From contig CAUSCF010000008.1 of the NCBI GenBank assembly GCA_963530295.1, positions 1 to 64,000 on the forward strand: a stretch of DNA of 64,000 bases. Direction: 5' to 3'. Below are positions 17,489-27,043 of this stretch, one piece after another (within the stretch, counting starts at the first letter, position 1; each line of letters starts with the position of its first letter). The position numbers and the translations under genes were made by a program. The notes under the pieces were generated by a model. That model saw only the letters and a list, made by a program, of their open reading frames with translations. It had not been told where the DNA came from and did not search any database. The DNA is from JABCPE02 sp963530295 (GTDB lineage Bacteria; Bacteroidota; Bacteroidia; Flavobacteriales; Weeksellaceae).

Positions 17489-18176
17489 TAACCTACCAAC
17501 AGATGATTTAAAAGAATTTGGAATTATTGGAGCGGATAATACTTTTTCTAAAAAACTTTCAAATGATGATATTCAGAAATTTTTAAAAGGAGAAAGCCTC
17601 GTGGCTGATAATGGAAAAGACAGGGTTGTATTTCAGTTAAAAGATGAAAACACACGCCTTGAAGTCAATGTTTTTCAAAGAGATAGAGCTATTTCAGATA
17701 TTCTTAATGAAGCTGAAAAAGGCATTTCTTATTCCTCTATTGAAAAGAAAAATAGTGCCAATGATATTTTAGGATTTGAAAAAAAGGCATTCTTGTATGA
17801 TGAAAAACTAAATCAAATTGTAGAATTTGATTTAGTAAAAAACAGTAAAGAACTTACGCAGATTATTGCAGAAAGAAAAAATATAGAGGAAACCAACCGA
17901 TACAAAAATGAGTTGCAAAAACTTAAAGATTTTCTGCTGGATAAAATGGACAATTTCCCAGAAATCGCTAAAGAAATCAGCAATGATATAAATATCGTAT
18001 CTAAAACGATTAATACAATTGATGATGCTACACCAAACCGAGAACAAGCTCAAAAACAGGAGAAATCAGATATTCAGCTGGGAGTAAATGACCCTGACAG
18101 GTATCAAGATGCAAACCAAGAGAGAGAGGAACAACAGGAACAGGAACAAGAGCGAAAAAGAGGATTTAGAAGGTAA
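17478..18176 (+). CDS. Hypothetical protein of the conjugative element (DUF4099-like N-terminus)
   Basis: This 232-residue protein begins NLPTDDLKEFGIIG, which resembles the opening of DUF4099/DUF3945 proteins common in Bacteroidetes elements. It continues with a beta-rich segment (VVFQLKDENTRLEVNVFQRD), then a helical middle and a very Q/E/R-rich tail ending RKRGFRR. It has no signal peptide and is likely cytoplasmic and nucleic-acid associated. It overlaps the M23 gene by 11 bases. The DUF assignment is tentative. Confidence 0.6.
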   Translation: MNYDNLPTDDLKEFGIIGADNTFSKKLSNDDIQKFLKGESLVADNGKDRVVFQLKDENTRLEVNVFQRDRAISDILNEAEKGISYSSIEKKNSANDILGFEKKAFLYDEKLNQIVEFDLVKNSKELTQIIAERKNIEETNRYKNELQKLKDFLLDKMDNFPEIAKEISNDINIVSKTINTIDDATPNREQAQKQEKSDIQLGVNDPDRYQDANQEREEQQEQEQERKRGFRR

Positions 18177-18215
18177 TATTAGCTAATAAATACAATTCAC
18201 AAAAAACAACAAAAT

Positions 18216-19832
18216 ATGGAACAAACTACGAGACCACAAAACGAAAATGCTTTTGCAGAAGTAAAAGAGTATTTGATAGATAGAGTTAATGGAAAAATTA
18301 ATAATGAATTTGATTTATTAGAAAAATTACATCTTGGCAAATACAATAATATAGTTGAACATCTAAAAAATGAAAGGTTATTTGATAATGATATATCCGA
18401 AATAGAGGATTTTAAAAATAGAAAGAACATAGTAGGGCTTACTAATGAGCAAGTCCAAGAAAAAATCCAAAATCTGAAAGGAGAAATTAATGGAGAACAA
18501 ACAGCTGATAATTCCGAAACTATTAGACAGATAAGAGCGGATATTGAAAACTATGAAACTCAATTAAGCAATCGTGAAAAGGGAATACCTGAAACTATTT
18601 TGAAAGCTAAATTTGAGGATATACCTCCATATAAAATTGGCGAAAAAATAACAGATTTCATTGATAGAAAAGTAGAAGATTGGGGGTTGAAAAATGATTT
18701 TGAAAAACTAAAGTCTTTACAAATTGATAATATTTTTGAGAAGAATATAAATCTTGATGAGTTTAAAGAGAATCTGGTAAATAGAATAAAAAGCCAAAAT
18801 CCTGAGGTTAAGGAAACTCAACAAGAGAATGTACAGAATTTTATAGGAAAAATGGTTTTTTCTGACCATGGAAAAACTCAAACTGAGCTTGATAAAGAAA
18901 GACTTCAAGAATATAAAAATTTGACACCAGAGGAAAAGAACATGGTTAAAGAGATGGGGGTTCGAGAGGCGATAAATCTTATAGAGGAAGTAGGAGAAAA
19001 AACAATTTCTCAAGAGGGGATAAAAAAGACACAAGAACACTTTGAAAGAATTATCAATGAAGCAGAAAAAGAGCAAACAACAAAACAGGAAGAAAAAATA
19101 AAATCTCCAATAGAATCAGCCCAGTTAGATTATCTCAAAAACCAATTAAAATATCTTGGTTTTGGGGAAAGTAATAAACTACATCAAGATTTAGAAAAAG
19201 GAATAAATTCCAATGAAAAAACCTTTAAGATTCAGACTCAATCAGATAGAGCAATGCAGGGAAATGAAGTAAATTTTACTTTAAATTTTAATAAATCTGA
19301 GAAAGGTGGAGTATTTTTAAATTCATTTAATGCAACTTTAAAAAATGAAATTGGAGAGGAACGAACTCACAATTTTGGCGTAAATCATTTTACAGCAAAA
19401 GAGGCAGTTAATCTGCTTGAAGGACGCTCTGTAAAGACTGAGTTCAAGGAAAATGAACCAGTTTTTGTAAAGCTCAATTTTGCAGAAGAAAAAAATGAAT
19501 ATGGTAATTTTAAATTCCAGACATATAATCAACAGGCTTACGGAGTAGATACAGCTAAAATTGTAGAAAAATCAGGGCTTATTTTTGATAAACCTGAACA
19601 CAAAGATAACACTGTCAAGTCCCTTGAAAAAGGAAATATTGTAAAAGTGAAATTTAACTTGGATAATAAAATCACAGAAGGAAATGCCGTGCTGAACCCT
19701 CAATATAAAACCCTTAATCTTTACGATAAAGAAATGAACAGGCTCAACACCAATAAACCTATTCAAGGATTAGATACTCAGCAACAAGAAAAGAATAATA
19801 TAAGACAACAAAACATTTCAAGAAGTTTATAA
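18216..19832 (+). CDS. Large cytoplasmic hypothetical protein of the conjugative element
   Basis: This 538-residue protein is highly charged and mainly helical for residues 1-310, with many E/K repeats. A more folded beta-rich C-terminal domain follows (about 330-500), with the pattern DRAMQGNEVNFTLNFNKSEKG and FNATLKNEIGEERTHNFG. The C-terminal part recalls DUF3945-type repeats found near the helicase/methylase giants of Bacteroidetes elements. A hairpin terminator follows within five bases. No catalytic motif is visible. Confidence 0.6.
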   Translation: MEQTTRPQNENAFAEVKEYLIDRVNGKINNEFDLLEKLHLGKYNNIVEHLKNERLFDNDISEIEDFKNRKNIVGLTNEQVQEKIQNLKGEINGEQTADNSETIRQIRADIENYETQLSNREKGIPETILKAKFEDIPPYKIGEKITDFIDRKVEDWGLKNDFEKLKSLQIDNIFEKNINLDEFKENLVNRIKSQNPEVKETQQENVQNFIGKMVFSDHGKTQTELDKERLQEYKNLTPEEKNMVKEMGVREAINLIEEVGEKTISQEGIKKTQEHFERIINEAEKEQTTKQEEKIKSPIESAQLDYLKNQLKYLGFGESNKLHQDLEKGINSNEKTFKIQTQSDRAMQGNEVNFTLNFNKSEKGGVFLNSFNATLKNEIGEERTHNFGVNHFTAKEAVNLLEGRSVKTEFKENEPVFVKLNFAEEKNEYGNFKFQTYNQQAYGVDTAKIVEKSGLIFDKPEHKDNTVKSLEKGNIVKVKFNLDNKITEGNAVLNPQYKTLNLYDKEMNRLNTNKPIQGLDTQQQEKNNIRQQNISRSL

Positions 19833-19836
19833 TCCC

Positions 19837-19863
19837 AAAGGCTACCAAAAAAGTAGCCTTTTA
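19837..19863 (+). terminator. Rho-independent terminator after the 18216 gene
   Basis: GGCTAC (19840-19845) and GTAGCC (19853-19858) form a perfect stem extended by flanking AAA/TTT pairs, with a seven-base loop and a T tract. The lipoprotein and giant gene downstream may depend on read-through or on their own promoter. Confidence 0.75.
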
Positions 19864-19878
19864 TTAAATAACATCAAT

Positions 19879-20559
19879 ATGAAAAAGCCAATCATTTTAA
19901 CTTTTTTATCACTCACTTTGCTAAATTCTTGTAATAAAGAAATCAAATCTCAAAAAGGAGCAATAGATGTAATTTCTAATATCTATGTAGATGCTTCTAA
20001 AAATTTGGATAATACTCAAAGTTTTCTTATTTCAAGACTTAATTATTCTAATGATACAATTATCGAATTAGTTCCAGACCTTAACAATTCTGTTATTACC
20101 AAAGAGATAAATTTTATAAAAGACACCGTATTTTATTCATTAGGAGAACCTGCTCAAATAAAAACAATTTCGGAAGTGGTAACTGCCCAAAAGCCACGCT
20201 CTGTGTATTCTATGAAAGATATAGGAGCTGTTTTTACCAAAGACAAAATTCCTAATTATGAGCACCGAAGAACACTCAAAGACACTATATTATTTAAGAA
20301 AAAATACAAACGATTTGAAATTAATTCGCCTAAGAATTTCAGCCGATATTATGTCTATGAAACCGATACTATTTTGCCTTATTCTCTTTATCGCCACGCA
20401 GAGATAGATTATAAAGGCAGAATAGAGCGTATAGACACTTACAACAAGGAACAAGATATTTTTGTTACACTTCAATTACTGCCAAGAAAAAAATGGGATG
20501 AAGAAGCAAAAGATATTTTAAAATTCAATGATTTTATTAACAAAAAATCTAAAAAATAA
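19879..20559 (+). CDS. Putative lipoprotein of the conjugative element
   Basis: This 226-residue protein starts with a lipoprotein signal (hydrophobic FLSLTL, lipobox LLNSC, lipidated C18). The mature region is beta-rich with no recognised domain. The serine after the lipobox region and the lack of an acidic export signal leave inner- or outer-leaflet location open. It lies five bases upstream of the giant helicase gene, in the place where Bacteroidetes elements often carry entry-exclusion-like or surface lipoproteins; such a role here is a guess. Confidence 0.65.
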   Translation: MKKPIILTFLSLTLLNSCNKEIKSQKGAIDVISNIYVDASKNLDNTQSFLISRLNYSNDTIIELVPDLNNSVITKEINFIKDTVFYSLGEPAQIKTISEVVTAQKPRSVYSMKDIGAVFTKDKIPNYEHRRTLKDTILFKKKYKRFEINSPKNFSRYYVYETDTILPYSLYRHAEIDYKGRIERIDTYNKEQDIFVTLQLLPRKKWDEEAKDILKFNDFINKKSKK

Positions 20560-20564
20560 TCCCA

Positions 20565-23500
20565 ATGAACCAGCGAAAATCTTACTCGGTGGATGAAATT
20601 AATAAAATCACTGAAAGTGTCAGTGTTTTAGATTATTTCCAATATTTAGAAAAGCAGGGAAAAGTCCAGTTTGACAGAAAGTCAGGACATGATTACTATT
20701 TTAGAACTGATGAGAATAAATTTTCAGTGAATGAAAATGGGTATTATGATTTCAAAACAGGGCAAGGTGGAAAAATCATAAAAGCTGTGATGAATTTTGA
20801 AAATAAATCTTGGCGTGAAACGATGGATTTCTTAAAAGATTTTTCTAATGTATATATATCAGAAGATTTTGCAGAACAGAAAAGATTAAAAGATACCCAA
20901 GCTAATGAAAAAAGTAATATTTCTGTTACCAAAATAACCCCACCAAACAATGATAAGCTTATTGAATATTTTAATAATAGAGGTATTGATAAGGATATTT
21001 TGGAGAAATACACAAAACAGATTCATTATAAGGTAGAAGATAAAAGCTACTTTGGTCTTGGAATAGAGAATCAATCAAACGGCTACGAAATCCGTAACCC
21101 ATTGATGAAATCTAAACTGGGTAAAAATGATATTGCCATTGTCAATAGAGAGAATGGGAAAAATGTTGTGGTTTTTGAGGGAATGACCGATATGCTTTCT
21201 TTTCTGCAACTACAGAAGCTTAACAACAGAGAGAATAAATCTACACTGGTAGTTCTAAATTCAGTGGTTAATGTAGATAAATTCATAGAAGAATTTAAGG
21301 ACTACAAAGGGAAAATCACTTTACTTTTAGATGGAGATAAAGCAGGGACAGATGCCTCTACAACAATATTAAGCTCAATGCCAAGTCATAATATAGAAGA
21401 TTTGAGATGGAAATATAGTATTGGGATTACAGGAACAGGAATCAAAGACTTAAATGATTATTTACAAAATAGAGAGGAAATACAATCAAAAAAGCGTAAT
21501 TTAGTAGAAAATAAATTTATAAAAAATGAAACAAATCAAGAACAATCCACAGGAATATCCGATTCTGAGTCAGTGGAACGAGGAAAAACTGAATCAGACA
21601 ATAGAATCATTGACAAAACAAGCCAATCCGAGCATAGAAACACCGACAGAGAGCCAGAAACTTTGGACAGCTACAATGTTGGAAATGGATTTAGCTCATC
21701 AGAATCAGAGCATTTGGGAAGAGGAAGACAACAGCCAAATGACAGCCACCGAGATACACAACCGCAGAGTGATAGAATTGAAGAAACTATACAACGAGGG
21801 GAACATAGCGGAATTGGACAAAATCTGGACAAGCAAAACAGAGGAGGACAGCCCAACAATCAAGAGAATGGCGTGGGAAATGTCAATGGACTTGGAAGAC
21901 CTGCCATATTAGACCTTGTTCAAAATTTAAAAGGTCAAAAAATATCCAATGAACAAATTACAGAATTAGTAAACAATCTTACCGAAGTAGCCGAAGATAA
22001 AACTATTTCTCTAAAACAAGATATTGAAATTACAGAGGACATCAAAGACCTCGTTTCTGCTTATAAAAGTGGTGGTATTGCCAAAGCGGGGCGAGGTATT
22101 TTAGATGAATATTATACCGATGAAAAATTGGTAAATGCTGTTAGAAATCTTATTAAAGATAATTTTGATAGACAAAAAGAAATCAGTGTCTTAGAACCAA
22201 GTGTCGGGACAGGAAATTTCCTTTCAGCAGTTAAAGATTTAGATGTAAAAACAAACATCAATTCTTTTGAAATCAATGAAACTACTGCAAAAATCACAAA
22301 AATTCTTAATCCAAATATTGAGGTAAACCTCCGTTCATTTGAAACCGAATTTATAACAGAAAACGGACAAAAAAAAGATTTTTCTCCTAACTATGATTTA
22401 GTTATCGGAAACCCTCCTTATGGTCAGCATCGTGGACTTTACAAAGGTCTGGGCGAAGAACCTAAAATTGCTCGTTATGAGGATTATTTTATCAAACGCT
22501 CTCTTGATGTTCTTAAAGAAGGCGGAACTCTTGCTATGGTTGTGCCAAGTTCATGGCTTAATAGACAAAATGAGCTTCAAAATGCAGAATTAAAAGAAGC
22601 TTACCGTTTGCCCAATGGAGTTTTCAAAGCTACTGATATAGGAACGGATATTATTATTTTAACCAAAAATTCTAATGCAGAAAAAAGAGATATTTCCAAT
22701 TATTTTATTGAAAATCCAGCTAAAATTTTAGGCGATTTAGACCAAAAAACTAACCGTTTTGGCAAAATAGAAGACTATGTAAAAGGTAATTTAGATGATG
22801 CTTTACATCTGCTTCAACGCCATGCAGACCAGCGAGAAAAAACACCTCAAAAAACTGAAGAAACACAATTAAGCTTATGGGATACAGAACCTATTGTAGA
22901 GGAAATTGTAGAGGAAAAAGCTGAAAAAGAACAGGCAACAAAACAGGAAGAAAATCAGACTAAAGAATTACAGCAAAATATTGAGCAGACCTTAATTAAA
23001 TTGCACAATATCAAATTCAAAAGCCCTGTTATTGTTAATGAAATTGAAAAATACAATGAAATTTATCATGAAACAGAAAATGCACCACAAAACTTTGATA
23101 ATGAGAGAATAAAAGATATTTCTGGCAAGTTAGAGCGATTGAATAAAAATATAAAATCAGAGGAACAGGAATATAAAATTCAATCCATACCAGAGATTAA
23201 GAAAGGAGTATTAAAATATCAATTTAACAAACAAGATGAAATAGTAGACACAGGCCTGCAAAACAGTCCAAATCTTACTAAAAATGAATTGGATGCATTT
23301 CAGAATACCAAATATGATGGGGAAATCCAAATCCACGAAAGCCGACTTGAAAAATACGCTAATCTTTATAAAGGCTCAAAAATTCATGATTTCTACTATG
23401 CAGAAGGCGATATTTATGAAAAATTAGAACAGTTAGAAAACGAAAAAACTGAACTCTCTCAATCTCAATATGAGAAACAGAAAGCTCTTTTAGAAAAAGT

Positions 23501-26270
23501 TTTGCCTTCTAAAAAATCATTAGAAGAAATTATTATTTCGCCAAATCATGAATTTGTACATAATTTTTTGTTAGGTAAAGAAGAGAGAGAGGTCACACAG
23601 CAAACAGGCTGGAACTATGGAACAATAAACCCAAGACCTATTTATACCACTGAAAAACAGATGGTAGATATTACTTTGGCAATGAAATTCAAAGAATTTA
23701 TCCGAAATCTTCCTGATGAAGCCTTTGGTAATTCTTCATCATGGGAAGTGCGTGGGTTCGTAGATAATGAACAGGTTACAGGAAGTGATAAAGACCGAAA
23801 TGCTCTTATCCGTGAGAGGCGTAAGGAAACAGCTAATGACCTATTTAGTAAATTCTTAAAAGAGGAACTATCTGATGCTGAAAAAGAAAAATTTGTCAAT
23901 GAATTTAACCGAAAATACAACAATATCCATATTCCTGATTACAAGGAATTTCCTTTGTTTTCACAAATTCATAAGAATTTCAAAGGCAAACCACTGGAAC
24001 TTACCGAAGTTCAAAAAGCAGGTATAGGAAGGCTCACAACTAAGGGGGTGGGGCTTTTGGCTCACGAGGTAGGTTTTGGGAAAACACTCTCTGGAGTACT
24101 ATCTATGCATGAGGCAATGGAGAGAGACAACGCCAGACGACCTCTTATTGTCGTGCCAAATGACAGTATTTTAAAACAATGGGTGGAAACTATTTTTGAA
24201 ACTATCCCTAATGCTAAAGTGAATGTTTTAGGGAATTTGGGGAAAGATTACGATTTATCCAAATTTAATAATAAAGATGGAGAAATTACACTTGTAACCT
24301 ATGAAGGGTTTAATAATATTGGATTTTCCAAAGAAACTACCGAAAGATTAGCACGAAATTTTTCATATATTTCTCAAAATGAGACCAAAGCTCTAAAATT
24401 TTCAGAGCGAGATATTCAAAAAGAGCTTCAAAAACAAGAGGAAATTCAAGGAAAAATGAAAAGAGGAAAAATCTATGATTGGGAAGATTTTGGATTTGAC
24501 CATCTTACTTTTGATGAAGTTCATAATGCAAATCATATTGTAGGGAAAGTAAAGATAGAGGACAGGAGATTTGCTTCTGATTTTAGAAATCAAAACCAAG
24601 CCACTTCGCTTTTAGGCATCAATACTTGGATGGCTTCACAATACATTCAAGAGCAGAATTATGGGCGAAATGTTACCCTTCTTTCTGCAACTCCTTTCAC
24701 TAATAAACCGTTGGAATATTATTCTGTACTGTCGCTCATTGCCAATGAAAGATTAGAAAAATCAGGGTATTTTAATGTTAATAATTTCTTTGAAACCTTT
24801 ATGGAAGCTGATAATGATATGGAAATTGATGCAAAAGGCGATATAAAGTATAAAACCAATGTAAGAAGATTTAAGAATAATGCTTTGTTTCAGCAACTTT
24901 TGAGCGAGTTTATTGACATTAAAGGAGAAGAAGATAATCCAGAACTCAAACGCCCCAATCGTATCAACAAAGAGTATAAAATTGAACAAAATCAATTAAC
25001 CGAAGATATGTATTTTAGGCTTAATCTACTTTTAGATGAAAAGAAAGAAGGGGCAATTTTAACTCATATTCTTAATGCTCGTAAAATCGCTATTTCTCCC
25101 TATTTGTATGATGAATATGATGGCGAAAAGCCAACAACGAAAGAATTTATTGAAAATTCGCCAAAATTAAAAACCACTATGGAACTGATTGCTCAAAATA
25201 AAAAAGACCAACCAGATGCAGGGCAGATTATCTATTCTGAATTAGGGGTTTCAGAGTTTCCAAAACTTAAAGAGTATTTGGTTTCAGAAGTGGGATATAA
25301 AGATAATGAAGTAGCGATGATTACAGGGGCTGTTAGTAAAAACCAACGACTAAATATTCAAGAAAAATTCAACAAAGGGGATATTAAAGTTATTATCGGT
25401 TCAGAGGCTATCCAAGAAGGAATGAATTTACAGGAAAAAACTTCTGATATGTATTTATTATCTCTTCCGTATAACTTTACTTCACTTCGCCAAATTGAGG
25501 GTAGAGCTTGGAGGCAGGGAAACCAGTGGGAAAATGTAAGAATTAATTTCATGCTGACCAATGATAGTGTAGATGTTTTTATGCTTCAAAAACTCCAAGC
25601 TAAACAGTCTCGTTATATGGAGGCTATGAAAAAGGGAGCAAATGTAATAGATGTGTCTGATGTAGATACTCAAGAACTGAAAACAGCTCTTATTACCGAC
25701 CCAACTACAAGGGCGGAAATTGAAATTTCTATCCTTAAAAAACGCTACGAAAACGAGAAAACTCGCCATGAAGCTGATTTGGGGTTTGTATCAAGGAAGT
25801 TTGAAGATTATGTAAAAAGTAAAGAATATCAGCAGGTAAAAAATTTGAAATTAGATTTGGAAAAATACACTCAATGGCAAAATTCAGGCAATGGAAACTG
25901 GGAAAACCAAATAAAATGGACAAAAGAAAAATTGGAGATTTCTGAACCTGCTTTAGCTCAATTAGAAAATAAGCTTAAAGAAAAAGGAATAAATATAAAT
26001 GATTTCCAAATGAGGAAAGAGCAGACAAATATGAAAATAGCTGAAATAAGTGACAAAATTGAAAACGAACTGCCTCTATTAAGAGAAAAAATGATTAACC
26101 AATATAGAGCTGAAAAAAAAGAAAAACTCAAAAATTACAATCCGATTGATTTTGTAAAAGAAAGAGAAGAAGAGAACAGGGAGTTTTTCAAATTAAGACC
26201 CAAAGAAGAAAAGGTTGCTGAAAAAGAAGAAATCATGCAAGAGCCTACTAAATCAAGAATGCGGAGGTAG
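20565..26270 (+). CDS. Giant primase(toprim)/N6-adenine methylase/SNF2-type helicase fusion
   Basis: This 1901-residue protein joins three modules. Residues 1-300 are a primase-like part: a CHC2-like fold without the zinc cysteines, then toprim with VFEGMTDML (about 202) and LLLDGDKAGTDAS (about 253). Residues about 505-790 are a DNA adenine methylase with the SAM motif LEPSVGTGNFL (about 542) and NPPY at 616-619. Residues about 1140-1700 are a superfamily 2 helicase with the P-loop HEVGFGKT (about 1167-1174), DEVH (1317-1320) and motif VI QIEGRAWRQGN (about 1645). The linker at 320-450 is low-complexity. Such giants are common in Bacteroidetes elements and recall phage DarB-type anti-restriction methylase-helicases. 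Protection of, or replication of, incoming single-stranded DNA is inferred. Confidence 0.85.
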   Translation: MNQRKSYSVDEINKITESVSVLDYFQYLEKQGKVQFDRKSGHDYYFRTDENKFSVNENGYYDFKTGQGGKIIKAVMNFENKSWRETMDFLKDFSNVYISEDFAEQKRLKDTQANEKSNISVTKITPPNNDKLIEYFNNRGIDKDILEKYTKQIHYKVEDKSYFGLGIENQSNGYEIRNPLMKSKLGKNDIAIVNRENGKNVVVFEGMTDMLSFLQLQKLNNRENKSTLVVLNSVVNVDKFIEEFKDYKGKITLLLDGDKAGTDASTTILSSMPSHNIEDLRWKYSIGITGTGIKDLNDYLQNREEIQSKKRNLVENKFIKNETNQEQSTGISDSESVERGKTESDNRIIDKTSQSEHRNTDREPETLDSYNVGNGFSSSESEHLGRGRQQPNDSHRDTQPQSDRIEETIQRGEHSGIGQNLDKQNRGGQPNNQENGVGNVNGLGRPAILDLVQNLKGQKISNEQITELVNNLTEVAEDKTISLKQDIEITEDIKDLVSAYKSGGIAKAGRGILDEYYTDEKLVNAVRNLIKDNFDRQKEISVLEPSVGTGNFLSAVKDLDVKTNINSFEINETTAKITKILNPNIEVNLRSFETEFITENGQKKDFSPNYDLVIGNPPYGQHRGLYKGLGEEPKIARYEDYFIKRSLDVLKEGGTLAMVVPSSWLNRQNELQNAELKEAYRLPNGVFKATDIGTDIIILTKNSNAEKRDISNYFIENPAKILGDLDQKTNRFGKIEDYVKGNLDDALHLLQRHADQREKTPQKTEETQLSLWDTEPIVEEIVEEKAEKEQATKQEENQTKELQQNIEQTLIKLHNIKFKSPVIVNEIEKYNEIYHETENAPQNFDNERIKDISGKLERLNKNIKSEEQEYKIQSIPEIKKGVLKYQFNKQDEIVDTGLQNSPNLTKNELDAFQNTKYDGEIQIHESRLEKYANLYKGSKIHDFYYAEGDIYEKLEQLENEKTELSQSQYEKQKALLEKVLPSKKSLEEIIISPNHEFVHNFLLGKEEREVTQQTGWNYGTINPRPIYTTEKQMVDITLAMKFKEFIRNLPDEAFGNSSSWEVRGFVDNEQVTGSDKDRNALIRERRKETANDLFSKFLKEELSDAEKEKFVNEFNRKYNNIHIPDYKEFPLFSQIHKNFKGKPLELTEVQKAGIGRLTTKGVGLLAHEVGFGKTLSGVLSMHEAMERDNARRPLIVVPNDSILKQWVETIFETIPNAKVNVLGNLGKDYDLSKFNNKDGEITLVTYEGFNNIGFSKETTERLARNFSYISQNETKALKFSERDIQKELQKQEEIQGKMKRGKIYDWEDFGFDHLTFDEVHNANHIVGKVKIEDRRFASDFRNQNQATSLLGINTWMASQYIQEQNYGRNVTLLSATPFTNKPLEYYSVLSLIANERLEKSGYFNVNNFFETFMEADNDMEIDAKGDIKYKTNVRRFKNNALFQQLLSEFIDIKGEEDNPELKRPNRINKEYKIEQNQLTEDMYFRLNLLLDEKKEGAILTHILNARKIAISPYLYDEYDGEKPTTKEFIENSPKLKTTMELIAQNKKDQPDAGQIIYSELGVSEFPKLKEYLVSEVGYKDNEVAMITGAVSKNQRLNIQEKFNKGDIKVIIGSEAIQEGMNLQEKTSDMYLLSLPYNFTSLRQIEGRAWRQGNQWENVRINFMLTNDSVDVFMLQKLQAKQSRYMEAMKKGANVIDVSDVDTQELKTALITDPTTRAEIEISILKKRYENEKTRHEADLGFVSRKFEDYVKSKEYQQVKNLKLDLEKYTQWQNSGNGNWENQIKWTKEKLEISEPALAQLENKLKEKGININDFQMRKEQTNMKIAEISDKIENELPLLREKMINQYRAEKKEKLKNYNPIDFVKEREEENREFFKLRPKEEKVAEKEEIMQEPTKSRMRR
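21526..21912 (+). CDS. Candidate nested gene in the +1 frame of the giant fusion
   Basis: An ATG-started 128-codon frame runs inside the linker of the giant gene. Its product has a globular-looking composition with five tryptophans (for example SQWNEEKLNQ, SIWEEEDN, DKIWTSK) and ends MSMDLEDLPY. The overlapping main-frame product is low-complexity (S, E, R, N, G, Q). Local G+C is raised: two sampled 60-base lines give 42 and 48 percent, against 33 percent for a line early in the same gene. Against coding, third positions of the nested frame are far richer in G/C than in neighbouring genes. It could be an overprinted gene, the remains of a formerly separate gene now read through out of frame, or chance. 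Confidence 0.35.
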   Translation: MKQIKNNPQEYPILSQWNEEKLNQTIESLTKQANPSIETPTESQKLWTATMLEMDLAHQNQSIWEEEDNSQMTATEIHNRRVIELKKLYNEGNIAELDKIWTSKTEEDSPTIKRMAWEMSMDLEDLPY

Positions 26271-26422
26271 AAATTTTAAAATTTATTTATTGTTTATCTT
26301 TATTTATTTCCTTTGGTAAAGCCGTGTTTTATGGTTTTCCCGCCACAGTAGAAACATCTGCCCACATATCTGGAACACGAGGAATGAAACTCAGTCATAT
26401 ACATCATTATTTTTGTGCAAAA

Positions 26423-26463
26423 ATAATATAGATAGGCTATTGCCCATCTATATTATGGTTTTT
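26423..26463 (+). terminator. Hairpin at the right end of the transfer region
   Basis: ATAATATAGAT (26423-26433) and ATCTATATTAT (26446-26456) form a perfect 11-base stem with a 12-base loop, followed by ggttttta. It lies about 150 bases after the giant gene and may end its transcript. The gap 26271-26555 otherwise holds no gene. Its right part (26484-26539) is scar repeat A of the toxin locus. Confidence 0.5.
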
Positions 26464-26483
26464 ATATTATTATGTTAGTTCTT

Positions 26484-26539
26484 TTTATCAGATAGTTATA
26501 TATTATTTATAATTAAAACAACACATCTGGAACATTACC
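26484..26539 (-). repeat. Scar repeat A of the RHS cassette array
   Basis: These 56 bases recur at 29752-29807 and, with a few changes, at 31332-31387. Read on the - strand they encode the end of a protein, N-V-P-D-V-L-F-stop, followed by a conserved AT-rich tail. It lies directly downstream of the fourth cassette's immunity gene and is best read as a leftover of an older toxin 3' end. Confidence 0.8.
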
Positions 26540-26555
26540 GATTTTTTTTATAAAA

Positions 26556-27032
26556 TCAATTGAATATATATTTTGAGAAAATAGGATTTATAGTTGTTTC
26601 ATATTTTTTATCTACAATGACAATTTTAGGGAATTCAATGGTTATCAAGTGGCATAAATTCGTATCTCTACAATTTTTTTGAATTTTTATAAAATCTCCT
26701 CTTTTAGTAAAAATTATTTTATTATTAGGCTTAGTTTTAGGTCTAAAAAATATAGATATATTGATGAATTTTTCATCAGAGATAACCTGAGCCAAATTGA
26801 TTTTAAGCTTTTCATTTTGGATTTTTATATCGATGTTTAGGCATCTATTATCTACTTTGAATAAGTTAGGTTCAACTTGCTCACTTTCTTCTGTACGACA
26901 AAAGACTTGAATATTGCTATCCTGAGGGATATTGTTGTTTATTTGATTGATATATAAATATTTATAATCTATTTGTGCATAACAAATAAAAGAGTATAAT
27001 AGAACTATAGAAGCAATAATTTGTTTAGTCAT
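26556..27032 (-). CDS. Putative secreted immunity protein of orphan cassette 4
   Basis: This 158-residue protein has a clear signal peptide (MTKQIIASIVLLYSFICYAQ, cleavage after the A-Q pair) and a beta-rich mature domain of no recognised family. It starts 11 bases after the stop of the metallopeptidase-type toxin. The position directly after an RHS C-terminal toxin and the small size are the usual marks of an immunity protein. The signal peptide places it outside the cytoplasm, where a peptidase toxin would act. Confidence 0.6.
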   Translation of the reverse strand: MTKQIIASIVLLYSFICYAQIDYKYLYINQINNNIPQDSNIQVFCRTEESEQVEPNLFKVDNRCLNIDIKIQNEKLKINLAQVISDEKFINISIFFRPKTKPNNKIIFTKRGDFIKIQKNCRDTNLCHLITIEFPKIVIVDKKYETTINPIFSKYIFN

Positions 27033-27043
27033 AAATATTAGGT

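Noticed and set aside
22381..22440. A separate orphan methylase gene
   Set aside because: The NPPY methylase module is in frame with the upstream toprim and downstream helicase modules with no stop.
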